The notes below the pieces were generated by a model that saw nothing but the letters and a program-made list of their open reading frames with translations, had not been told where the DNA came from and ran no database searches. A stretch of 64,000 nt of DNA from Streptomyces wedmorensis. Lineage in GTDB: Bacteria > Actinomycetota > Actinomycetes > Streptomycetales > Streptomycetaceae. Shown here piece after piece: positions 49,772-57,945 of the stretch. Numbering within the stretch: the stretch's first letter is position 1; every line of letters begins with the position of its first letter. The stretch is from assembly GCF_000716445.1 (NCBI RefSeq), contig NZ_JNWK01000001.1:259729-323728 (forward strand). The letters are read 5' to 3'. The translations under genes and the position numbers were made by a program.

Positions 49772-50439
49772 ACCTCGCCGTCGGCCGCGAGGCGGTAGCC
49801 GACGCCGCGCACCGTGTGGACGATGGGCGGGTCACCCAGTTTGCGACGGAGCTGGGAGACGAGGACGTCCAGGACGTTGGACTGCGGCTCGGCCATCTCG
49901 TCCCAGCAGCTCTCCAGCAGCTCCGCCCGGGACACCGCCTGGTCGGCACGCGTGGCCAGCGCTTCGAGTACGGCGAACTCCCGGCCCGTCAGCGTCAGCA
50001 GCACGCCCGCCCGGTGCACGCGCCGGCGCGCGGTGTCGATCTCCAGGTCGCCCACCCGGTGGACGGGCGGGCGGACGACGGCCGAACGCCGACACAGACT
50101 GCGCACCCGGGCGACCAGTTCCGGCACGGCGAACGGCTTGACCAGGTAGTCGTCACCACCGCTCGCGAAGCCCTCGACGCGGTCGGCGACCGAGTCACGA
50201 GCGGTGAGGAACAGCACCGGCACCGCCCGGCCGCTCCGGCGCAGCCCCTCCACGTACGCGGCGGCGTCCCCCGACGGAAGCATCCGGTCGAAGACGGCGC
50301 AGTCGTACGCCGTGACGAACAGCGCCTCGTCGGCCCGGGGCAGATCCGCGGCCTCGTCGACGGCCAGACCGGCGGCCCGCAACGCCGCCGCCACCCCGAA
50401 CCGCAGGTTCTCGTCGTCCTCGACCAGTAGTACTCGCAC
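49768..50439 (-). CDS. OmpR-family response regulator
   Basis: GTG at 50439 gives MRVLLVEDDENLRFGVAAAL; GTG 50448 adds three residues. The receiver domain has the acidic pair in VEDDE, the phospho-acceptor Asp in CAVFDRMLPSG, Thr in LFLTARDS and Lys in DYLVKPF. The winged-helix output domain runs from RVGDLEIDTARRRVHRAG to VVHTVRGVGYRLA. The stop overlaps the kinase start, so the two are co-translated. The DNA target is unknown; the downstream peptidase is one candidate. Confidence 0.9.
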   Translation of the reverse strand: MRVLLVEDDENLRFGVAAALRAAGLAVDEAADLPRADEALFVTAYDCAVFDRMLPSGDAAAYVEGLRRSGRAVPVLFLTARDSVADRVEGFASGGDDYLVKPFAVPELVARVRSLCRRSAVVRPPVHRVGDLEIDTARRRVHRAGVLLTLTGREFAVLEALATRADQAVSRAELLESCWDEMAEPQSNVLDVLVSQLRRKLGDPPIVHTVRGVGYRLAADGEV

Positions 50440-50521
50440 GCCGCACACCCTACGGGGTGTCCGGAAAGTACCGGCCGGCCGCCGGGACGGCCGTCCGCCG
50501 CCCGGCGGCCGGGAGCCGGCG

Positions 50522-51520
50522 CTACGCCGCGGGGCCGGTGCTGTCGCGGACGACGAGTTCGGGGCGGAGGAGCCGACGGGGGATCGCCGGGGAGCCGGAG
50601 GCCGTCCGGTCGCGCAGGAGCAGCTCGATCGCCTGCCGGGCCATCTCGCGCTTGGGCAGGGCCACGCTGGTGAGCGCGGGCCGGGACAGGAGGCCCTCGG
50701 GGCTGTCGTCGAGTCCCACCACCGAAAGGGTGCGGGGCACGGACCGGCCCGCCTCACGGGCCGCCACGAGCGCACCGGCGGCGAGGACGTCATGGGTGGC
50801 GAAGAGCGCGGTCGTCCCGGGCGCCGCCGCGAGCGCCGCGTGCGCGGCGGCGATGCCGCCCCGGAACGACGGTTCCGGCGCCATGTGGACGGCCCGGTCC
50901 GGGACCGTGACCCCGTCGACGGCGAAGGCGCGCCGGAACCCCTCGACGCGGACGGAGTGGGCGGGGCTGGCCAGGACCGCCACCCGCTCGTGCCCGAGCT
51001 CGCGCAGGTGTCGCCCGGCGAGGTAGCCGCTGTGGTCGTAGTCGATGGTGACCACGGGATACCGCTCGGGTACGTCCGTCTCCCACGCGCAGAGGACGAC
51101 GGGGAAGCGGGCGTGGGACAGCAGCGGCAGATGGTCGATCAGGTCCTGGTCGCCCGCGATCAGGAGGGCGTCCACCGACCGGCTCGTCAGACCGGCCAGA
51201 TGACGCCGGGCCCGCTCCCCGTCCCGGCGGGTCGTGCAGAGCAGGAGGCGGTGACCGTGCTCCTCCAGCACGTCCTCGACCGCCTCCACCAGGTCCGCGT
51301 AGAAGGCCGTGACGACGGTGGGGACGAAGAGGCCCACCGTCCTGGTGTTCCCGGTCGCCAACGACCGGGCCACCAGGTTCGGCAGGTACCCGAGCTCGTC
51401 GATCGCCGCCCGCACCCGCGCCTCGGTGGCCGGTCGCACCGCCACCCTGCCGCTGATGACGTTGGAGACGGTCTGCTTCGTGACGCCCGCCCGCTCGGCC
51501 ACGTCCTGCATCGTCACCAT
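50522..51520 (-). CDS. LacI-family transcriptional regulator 1
   Basis: The 332-aa protein begins with the LacI helix-turn-helix (VTMQDVAERAGVTKQTVSNVISGRVAVRPATEARVRAAIDELGYLPNLVARSL), followed by a periplasmic-binding-protein-like effector domain (TRTVGLFVPTV, LLIAGDQDLIDHLP, VAVLASPAHSVR, TALFATHDVLAAGAL, SVVGLDDSPEG). The sugar effector is unknown. It is divergent from the secreted ricin-lectin protein at 51754 (233-nt gap containing repeats), which it probably controls. Confidence 0.92.
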   Translation of the reverse strand: MVTMQDVAERAGVTKQTVSNVISGRVAVRPATEARVRAAIDELGYLPNLVARSLATGNTRTVGLFVPTVVTAFYADLVEAVEDVLEEHGHRLLLCTTRRDGERARRHLAGLTSRSVDALLIAGDQDLIDHLPLLSHARFPVVLCAWETDVPERYPVVTIDYDHSGYLAGRHLRELGHERVAVLASPAHSVRVEGFRRAFAVDGVTVPDRAVHMAPEPSFRGGIAAAHAALAAAPGTTALFATHDVLAAGALVAAREAGRSVPRTLSVVGLDDSPEGLLSRPALTSVALPKREMARQAIELLLRDRTASGSPAIPRRLLRPELVVRDSTGPAA

Positions 51521-51570
51521 GGCGCGCCCTCGTTCTGCCGATCAAAGACGAGGGCACGGTAGCCGCGCCC

Positions 51571-51600
51571 GATCGGCCGGTCAAGGGCGTGATCGGCCGG
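51571..51600 (+). repeat. direct repeat GATCGGCCGG, 20 bp apart, in LacI/secreted-enzyme divergent region
   Basis: Exact 10-bp repeats at 51571-51580 and 51591-51600 each contain CGGCCG. They lie 51 nt before the LacI start. CTTTACCGGTCAAA at 51678-51691, closer to the secreted gene, is another pseudo-palindrome that could be a LacI-type operator. Confidence 0.4.
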
Positions 51601-51753
51601 CCAGGGACACGAACACCCGCCCTGCACAAGGAGGTTGATGCTCGGAAGAGAGCGAGGGGATTCTGCTCCACGTCTTGCTTTACCGGTCAAATGGGCCGTA
51701 CGTTCTGCGCCGAGCTGCTCGCTGTCACGCGGTCCCCACCCCTAAGGAGCACT

Positions 51754-53991
51754 GTGTCAGGCACCCGAAGGAGACTGGTCGGCGCTCTCGCCGCCACGAC
51801 CATGGCCATGGCGGGCGGCGGCGCCCTGACGGCGCCGTCGGCGTCCGCCGACGCGTCCGCCGCCCCCACGTACACCGTCACCGTCGGGTCGAAGGGTGCG
51901 TGGACCCGTCCGGACGACACGCCCGCCGGCACCTACATCGACAAGGACGGCACGTTCTACTTCCAGCAGTCGCACGCCCTGTACGCCGCGAACGACCCCC
52001 GCAAGTGGACCTTCTACACCGGAACGAACTTCGACACCGCCACCCGGTCCGGCGCGATCAGCGACGCGGTGAACCCGGCGAACTCCGCGGACCGGAACGA
52101 CGACACGACCTGGCGGTGCAACAACAGCCCCACCGGTGTCGAGGCCACCGCCGCGCCCGCGGGCTCGTCGTACGCCCACCGCAACTACTGCGACCTGGCC
52201 GGCGTGTGGGTCGACCCGGACACCGGGGACTGGTACGGCCTCGTGCACAACGAGTTCACCCCCCAACCGTTCGGCGACGGCGTGCACTACGACGGGATCG
52301 ACACCGCCGTCTCCGAGGACCAGGGCCGTACGTGGACGATCAAGGGCCACGCCATCACCTCGCCGTACAGCACCGAGAGGGGCGACACCGCCGCCTTCCC
52401 GCAGCAGACCTACCACTACGGCGACGGCGACCAGCGACTGTTCGCCGACACGGCGTCGGGCTACTTCTACGCCTTCTACGGTTCACGCGTCGTGGAGAAG
52501 GGCGGCGGCTGGAAGGCCTTCCACGCGCACGTCGCCCGCGCACCGATGTCCGCGAAGCTGGCACCCGGCTCCTGGCAGAAGTGGTACGACGGCGCCTGGT
52601 CCCAGCCCGGCGTCGGCGGCCGGGAGAGCAACATGGTGCCGGTCGGCGCCACCGGCACCACGGGCTACACACCCGTCTCCGGTGAGTACGACCCCGCCAC
52701 CGCCGGCACGGTCGGCCAGCAGGTCGCGGCCGGCAAGATGCCGCCCACGTCACCGCTGTTCGTCATGGACATCACGTACAACGCCTACCTGGGCCTCTAC
52801 ATCGGCCAGCCGCAGGCCGTCGACCAGAGCGGCAAGGCGCCCCAGCAGATCTACGCCACCGCCGATCTCACCACCCAGAAGTGGTTCCTGCTCGGGGACA
52901 CCGGCAGCTACACCAACGCCTCCTGGTACCGCTGGTTCCTCGACGGCGTCAACAAGACCGGCTCGGGCATCGTCGGCAAGAACTTCCGCTCCTACTGCTC
53001 GTTCGGCTGCTCGGGCGGATCGTCGAGCGAATACGTCAACCTCGCGGTCGGCTCCTCCGCCCCCGCCGCACCCGTCGACCCGGGCAGGACCTACCGGATC
53101 GCCAGTGCCGGCGGCCGCGTCCTCGCACAGGTCTCCGGCGGCCCCGCCACGACCTCCGTGGCCGCCGCCACCGGATCCGCCCTCGAATCATGGGTGTTCA
53201 CCGCCAACGGCGACGGCTCCCACCGGATCGCCAACGCCTCCACCGGGCAGCTCCTCGGTGTCGACTCCACCGCCACCAGCCAGCGCGCCTGGGGCACCAG
53301 GCCCACCGTCACCGCCATGCCGTCCGGCGGACCGAGCGTCGGGCAGCAGTGGTTCGTCATCCCCGGCGCCTCCTCCGCCGACGGCACCGCGACCGGCGCG
53401 TACCGGCTCGTCAACCGCTACAGCGGACTCGTGATCGGCCTGTCCTCCGACGCGGCACGCCTCGCCGAGACCGTCCCCACCCGCAGCTGGACCAACACCA
53501 CGGGCGACTCCGTGGGCGGGACCCGCGGAGCCGGCGAACAGACCCTGACCCTCACCCCCACCGGCGCGGCGCCCGGCGGCGTCACCGACGGCCCCCACAC
53601 CCTCGTCACCGGCGGCAAGGCACTCGACAACCCCGACCACGGCACCACCGCGGGCACCCAGCTCATCACCTGGACCCCGACCGGCAACGCCAACCAGACC
53701 TGGAACCTCACCCGGAACACCGACGGCTCCCACACCCTCGTCAACGCCGAGTCGGGACTCTGCGCGGACGTCGAGAGCGGCTCCACCGCGGCGGGCGCCA
53801 AGGTGATCCAGTGGACCTGCACCGGCGGACAGAACCAGCGCTGGACCCTCACCCCGCTGGTGAACGGCACCTACACGGTCGCGTCCCGGAAGAGCGGCCT
53901 GCTGCTCACGACGGCCTCGTCCGCCAACGGCTCCGCGGTGACACAGCAGCCGGACACCGGCTCGCCGCGGCAGCAGTGGACGATCACCTGA
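51754..53991 (+). CDS. secreted multi-domain protein with ricin-type lectin repeats
   Basis: GTG 51754 (with AAGGAG upstream) gives a 745-aa precursor with a Sec/Tat-like signal (RRRLVGALAATTMAMAGGGALTAPSASA). Residues about 35-430 form a domain reading like a beta-propeller glycoside hydrolase (AGVWVDPDTGDWYGLVHNEF, PLFVMDITYNAYLGLYIGQPQ, WYRWFLDGV) without a family I can name. The rest (about 445-745) is ricin-B-like beta-trefoil repeats with QxW-type ends (QWFVIPG, NQTWNLT, NQRWTLTPL, RQQWTIT). It should bind and possibly cleave polysaccharides. The divergent LacI gene is the likely regulator. Confidence 0.8.
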   Translation: MSGTRRRLVGALAATTMAMAGGGALTAPSASADASAAPTYTVTVGSKGAWTRPDDTPAGTYIDKDGTFYFQQSHALYAANDPRKWTFYTGTNFDTATRSGAISDAVNPANSADRNDDTTWRCNNSPTGVEATAAPAGSSYAHRNYCDLAGVWVDPDTGDWYGLVHNEFTPQPFGDGVHYDGIDTAVSEDQGRTWTIKGHAITSPYSTERGDTAAFPQQTYHYGDGDQRLFADTASGYFYAFYGSRVVEKGGGWKAFHAHVARAPMSAKLAPGSWQKWYDGAWSQPGVGGRESNMVPVGATGTTGYTPVSGEYDPATAGTVGQQVAAGKMPPTSPLFVMDITYNAYLGLYIGQPQAVDQSGKAPQQIYATADLTTQKWFLLGDTGSYTNASWYRWFLDGVNKTGSGIVGKNFRSYCSFGCSGGSSSEYVNLAVGSSAPAAPVDPGRTYRIASAGGRVLAQVSGGPATTSVAAATGSALESWVFTANGDGSHRIANASTGQLLGVDSTATSQRAWGTRPTVTAMPSGGPSVGQQWFVIPGASSADGTATGAYRLVNRYSGLVIGLSSDAARLAETVPTRSWTNTTGDSVGGTRGAGEQTLTLTPTGAAPGGVTDGPHTLVTGGKALDNPDHGTTAGTQLITWTPTGNANQTWNLTRNTDGSHTLVNAESGLCADVESGSTAAGAKVIQWTCTGGQNQRWTLTPLVNGTYTVASRKSGLLLTTASSANGSAVTQQPDTGSPRQQWTIT

Positions 53992-54017
53992 CGTGACGGC
54001 GGAGCCCCGCCGCCGCG

Positions 54018-56420
54018 TCAACGGCGCGGCGGCAGGGCCTGCTCGGTCCAGATGGTCTTGCCCGAGCGCGTGTACCGGCTACCCCACCGGTCGGTGAGCT
54101 GCGCGATCAGGAAGAGACCCCGGCCCCCCTCCTCCGTGGCGTGGGCCCGGCGCATCCTGGGCTGTGTGCCGCTGCGGTCGGAGACCTCGCAGATCAGGGA
54201 CGCCGCGCGGATCAGGCGGAGCCCGACGGGCCCGCCCGCGTAGCGGATCGCGTTGGTGACCAGCTCGCTGGCCACCAGCTCGGTGGTGAAGGCCAGTTCG
54301 TCCAGACCCCACCGGGACAACTGGGCGAGGACGGACGCACGGGCCTCGGCCACCACCGACGGATCCGCCGCGAAGGTCCAAGCGGCGCTGTCGTGCGCGG
54401 GGACCCCGCGCACCGAGGCGAGCAGCAGCGTCACGTCGTCGGACAGCGGGCCGGGCACCAGTTCCCGGACCACCTCCGGCCCGACCTCCTCCAGGGGCCG
54501 GCCCGGAACCAGCGCCGCCGACAGCGCGTGCCGGAAGGCCGCCATCCCCTCGTCCAGATCGGCGTGGCCGCGCTCGATCAACCCGTCCGTGTACAGCGCC
54601 AGCACGCTGCCGTCCGCCACCTCCACCTCGACGGGTTCGAAGGGCAGGCCGCCGACCCCGAGCGGGGGGCCCGGACTGAGGTCGACGTACGCGACGCCGC
54701 CGTCCGGGGCCACCAGAGCGGGCGGTGGGTGGCCCGCGCTGGCCACGAGGCACCGCCGGGTCACCGGGTCGTACGTCATGTACAGACACGTGGCGCCGAA
54801 CGACCCGAAGGCGATCTCGGTACCGGGCGGCCGCGTCGCCTGGCCGCCGTCGACGTCGACGTCGATCGCGAACTGGGACACGAGGTCGTCGAGGTGCGTG
54901 AGCAGCTCGTCGGGTTCGAGGTCGAGGTCCGCCAGGGTCCGTACGGCGGTCCGCAACCGCGCCATCGTCGCCGTGGCCTGGAGTCCGTGCCCCACCACGT
55001 CCCCGACGACCAGCGCGACCCGGGCCGACGACAGGGGGATGACGTCGAACCAGTCGCCGCTCACCCCGGTGGCCGTGTCGGTCGGGAGGTACACGCTCGC
55101 GGTGTGCACGGTGGGGGTGTCGGTCGAGGACGAGGGCAGCAGGCTGCGCTGGAGCCCGACCGCGGCGTTCCGCTCCCGGGCGTACCGGCGCGCGTTGTCC
55201 ACGACCAGGGCGGCACGCGAGGCGATCTGCTCCAGCAGGGCGAGGTCGTCGCCGGTGAACGGCGGACGGTCCCCGCCGCGGCCGACCCTGATGCGGCCGA
55301 GGAGCGACCCCCGGGCACGCAGCCACGCGCTCATCCCGTGCGCGGATCCGAGCGCGTCGGGCGGTTCCACGCCCTCCTCCGCCCCGTCCGACCACACCCG
55401 GCCCGACAGCACGCCGCCGGTGTCCACCGCGACCACCGCGCCGGTCGCGAGCCCGCCGGGGGAGGCGCCGGGGCCCGTACCAGGGGTGGCGCCGGCCACA
55501 GCCGTCCGGCGCAGGGCGTGGTCGTGGTGGAGCTCGGGAGCGGGCTGCTCGTGCGTGAAGACGGCCTCGGCCACGTCGACGACCGCCACGTCGGCCAGGG
55601 CCGGGACGAGCACGTCCACCAGGTCCCGGGTGGTCTCCTCGGCGGACAGGTTCGTACTCAGCACCGTCGTCGCCCGGTGCAGCAGGTCGAGGCGGCTGCG
55701 TGTGAGCCGCTCCTCCGTCACGTCGACGAACAGGGCCGTGACGCCCATCACGAGCCCCTTCGCCCCCTGGAGGCGGAACGCGGACAACGCCATGGTCCGC
55801 CCCGGCCCCGGATCGACCCGCGTGTGGACCTCCACGTCCAGGCCGACCAGCGGGATCCCGGTCGCCAGGACCTCCCGCAGCCGCGCGTCGATCACCCGGG
55901 CGCCCTCCTCGCGCAGGAAGTCGCCCATCCGGACGCCGTACAGGTCGCCGGGCACTCCCGAGTAGGGGAGGAGATGGGTGTTCGTCCGTACCAGCCGCAG
56001 CTCGTTGTCCAGCACCGCGAGGCCGATGCGGTCCTGGAGGAACAGCTCCCGCATGAAGGCGTGACCCTGGCGCCACTGGGAGACCAGCACCCGCGGAACA
56101 CCGAGCACCAGGAACTCGCGCGCCTGCTCGGCCTGCTCGCCGTCGACCAGCGGCAGGACGCGGAACTCCACCTCGCCGCCGCCGTCCGGCGCCAGCTCCG
56201 CCCGCCCCTCCCAGACCGGCCCGTCACGCTGCTCCAGGACCGTGCGCCACCGCGCGGGCACGGCGAGGAGATCCCGGACCCGCCGGCCGTGCAGGTCCTG
56301 CGCCGAGCGCCGCAGAAGGCTCTCCGCGGCCGGCGTGCACCTCAGAATGGTTCCCCTCGCGTCCACCACGAGCCCGGCCGAGTGCCCCGCGTCGAGGGGG
56401 TCGTCGCTCCCGGGAGTCAT
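54018..56420 (-). CDS. PAS-GAF-SpoIIE phosphatase with C-terminal anti-sigma kinase domain
   Basis: ATG 56420 is chosen (MTPGSDDPLDAGHSAGLVV, 800 aa); the open frame upstream encodes repeat-derived low complexity. Two PAS regions (about 15-270), a GAF domain (about 280-440), a SpoIIE phosphatase (about 460-680: TATGVSGDWFDVIPLSS, VVGDVVGHGLQATATMARL, LALYTDGLIERGH) and a HATPase_c serine kinase domain (about 690-800: LVASELVTNAIRYAGGPVGLRL, GRGLFLIAQLTDRWG) are present. One protein can thus both phosphorylate and dephosphorylate STAS antagonists, a common Streptomyces sensor design. It is convergent with the ricin-lectin gene, only 26 nt away. Confidence 0.88.
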   Translation of the reverse strand: MTPGSDDPLDAGHSAGLVVDARGTILRCTPAAESLLRRSAQDLHGRRVRDLLAVPARWRTVLEQRDGPVWEGRAELAPDGGGEVEFRVLPLVDGEQAEQAREFLVLGVPRVLVSQWRQGHAFMRELFLQDRIGLAVLDNELRLVRTNTHLLPYSGVPGDLYGVRMGDFLREEGARVIDARLREVLATGIPLVGLDVEVHTRVDPGPGRTMALSAFRLQGAKGLVMGVTALFVDVTEERLTRSRLDLLHRATTVLSTNLSAEETTRDLVDVLVPALADVAVVDVAEAVFTHEQPAPELHHDHALRRTAVAGATPGTGPGASPGGLATGAVVAVDTGGVLSGRVWSDGAEEGVEPPDALGSAHGMSAWLRARGSLLGRIRVGRGGDRPPFTGDDLALLEQIASRAALVVDNARRYARERNAAVGLQRSLLPSSSTDTPTVHTASVYLPTDTATGVSGDWFDVIPLSSARVALVVGDVVGHGLQATATMARLRTAVRTLADLDLEPDELLTHLDDLVSQFAIDVDVDGGQATRPPGTEIAFGSFGATCLYMTYDPVTRRCLVASAGHPPPALVAPDGGVAYVDLSPGPPLGVGGLPFEPVEVEVADGSVLALYTDGLIERGHADLDEGMAAFRHALSAALVPGRPLEEVGPEVVRELVPGPLSDDVTLLLASVRGVPAHDSAAWTFAADPSVVAEARASVLAQLSRWGLDELAFTTELVASELVTNAIRYAGGPVGLRLIRAASLICEVSDRSGTQPRMRRAHATEEGGRGLFLIAQLTDRWGSRYTRSGKTIWTEQALPPRR

Positions 56421-56567
56421 CAGGGCCCACACTCCGTTCGGCGCCTGGGCGGCCGTGACCGCCACCCACCACCACTCTGCCCCCGCACCCGCCCCTCGGC
56501 ACGGCGTACTCCTCCGAATGGCCCGCGAGTCGCGACCGCGAGCCGGAAGCCGGATGCGAGGCGCGGC

Positions 56568-56718
56568 GGGGCTCAGCACGGGGCGGGGCTCGGCGTGGGG
56601 CGGGGCTCGGCGTGGGGCGGGGCTCAGCACGAGGCCGAGCTCGGCGTGCGGTGGGGCTCAGCACGAGGCGGGGCTCGGCGTGGGGTGGGGCTCAGCACGA
56701 GGGGGGCTCAGCACGATG
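56568..56718 (+). repeat. 17-nt tandem repeat array
   Basis: Nine or so head-to-tail units follow the form GGGCTC(AG/GG)C(AC/GT)GnGG. Two flavours alternate: GGGCTCAGCACGAGGCG and GGGCTCGGCGTGGGGCG. It spans the space between the two minus-strand genes (phosphatase start, ROK stop) and runs 11 nt into the ROK gene. On the minus strand it reads as Pro/Ala/Arg-rich low-complexity codons, which is why the open frames extend into it. Confidence 0.8.
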
Positions 56719-57691
56719 CGGGCCGAGGCGACGGGAGGACGTCCGCCGACTCCCAGGCGGCGAGGCCCGCGCCCAGGCAGCCCGCCCGGTCCCCGAGCGC
56801 CGCGCGCACCAGGTCGGGCCGCCGCTGGAACGACAGCCGCCGGGCGAGTGCGGCGCGCAGCGGGTCGAGCAGGAGACCGCCGGACTCGGCGAGACCGCCG
56901 CCGACCACCACGACCTCGGGCGCGAGGAGCGTCGCCGCCGTGGCCAGCGCCGCCGCCAGGGCCTCGACGGCCCGGTCCCACACCGCCCGGGCGTCGGGGT
57001 CGCCCTGAACGAGCATCGCCGCCACCTCGGCGGCGCCGTCGACCTCCCGCCCGGAGCGCGCCGCGTACGCGGCGCCGACCGACGCCGCCGAGGCGACGGT
57101 CTCCAGGCAGCCCCGCCCGCCGCAGGCGCACGGGTCGCCCCCCGGCTCGACGACGACATGGCCCAGTTCGCCCGCGTAACCACCGGCACGTACCGCCCGC
57201 CCGTCGCTGAACACGGCCGCGGACACGCCGGTCCCGATGGGCACGAACCACGCGTCCCGCGCGCCCCGGGCCGCGCCGAGGCGGCATTCGGCGGCGCCCC
57301 CGGCCCGTACGTCGTGCCCGAGCGCGACGGGCAGGCCCGTGGCGCGTTCGAGGACGGCCGCGAGCGGCAGGTCGCGCCAGCCGAGGTTGACCGAGTGGAC
57401 GGCCGTCCGCGTCTCCTCGTCGACGATGCCGGGGACCACCACGCCCGCGTTCCGGACGGTCAACCCCCGCGCGACCGCGCTCGCGTCGAGGCCGCGCAGG
57501 ACGGTGACGATCTCGCCCACCACCGCCTCCGGACCCGACCGCCGGGGCGTCGCCGCGCGCAGGGCGTGCAGGGTGTTGAGGTCCCGGTCGAGCAGCGCGC
57601 CCTTCATCCCGGTCCCACCCACGTCCAGCGCGATGACGCACTCCCGCCCGTCGGTCCCGTCACGCTCCGCGGACATCGCTGTGCTGGGCAT
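56708..57691 (-). CDS. ROK-family sugar kinase
   Basis: The 327-aa protein has GAGGAG 9 nt before ATG 57691; Met6 is an alternative start. ROK features are the N-terminal phosphate-binding ALDVGGTGMKGALLD, the active-site Asp in LGHDVRAGGAAECRLGAARG, the zinc-binding GHVVVEPGGDPCACGGRGCLETVAS, and VVVVGGGLAESGGLLL. No helix-turn-helix precedes it, so it is a kinase (glucose or N-acetylhexosamine) rather than a repressor. Palindromes just upstream suggest control by a sugar regulator. Confidence 0.9.
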   Translation of the reverse strand: MPSTAMSAERDGTDGRECVIALDVGGTGMKGALLDRDLNTLHALRAATPRRSGPEAVVGEIVTVLRGLDASAVARGLTVRNAGVVVPGIVDEETRTAVHSVNLGWRDLPLAAVLERATGLPVALGHDVRAGGAAECRLGAARGARDAWFVPIGTGVSAAVFSDGRAVRAGGYAGELGHVVVEPGGDPCACGGRGCLETVASAASVGAAYAARSGREVDGAAEVAAMLVQGDPDARAVWDRAVEALAAALATAATLLAPEVVVVGGGLAESGGLLLDPLRAALARRLSFQRRPDLVRAALGDRAGCLGAGLAAWESADVLPSPRPASC

Positions 57692-57743
57692 ACCTGGCGG
57701 CTCCTCGTGAAGATGGTGCACACATCGAGGGGGATCGATGCGC

Positions 57744-57791
57744 GAACATGCTTGCACTGCGCCTGTTTCGCGCATGTTCAAGCATCTTGAA
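57744..57791 (-). promoter_or_regulatory. putative operators upstream of the ROK kinase gene
   Basis: GAACATGC (57744-57751) and GCATGTTC (57772-57779) form an 8-bp inverted repeat 20 nt apart. Overlapping the second arm is TTCAAG-CAT-CTTGAA (57777-57791), a perfect 6+6 palindrome. Both lie 53-100 nt before the start, where a promoter would sit. AT content is locally raised. Confidence 0.5.
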
Positions 57792-57945
57792 GGTGAGGGT
57801 ACGAGGGCGCGGCCATACGCGTCCAGAGGCGGCCGGGCGCGGGCGAAGGCCGGCGGCGCTCGCGCGGCACCGGCTCCGGACAGGCTGCGGGGCAGGCGAA
57901 GGAGCCGGGTCCGATCCGAGGACCGGACCCGGCTCTTCCGGTGTG

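Noticed and set aside
54018..56630. 870-aa start of the second SpoIIE protein
   Set aside because: The extra 70 residues come from repeat-derived Pro/Ala/Arg codons. ATG 56420 opens directly onto PAS-like sequence.
56568..56718. CRISPR array
   Set aside because: Units are contiguous 17-mers without spacers, and no cas genes are present.
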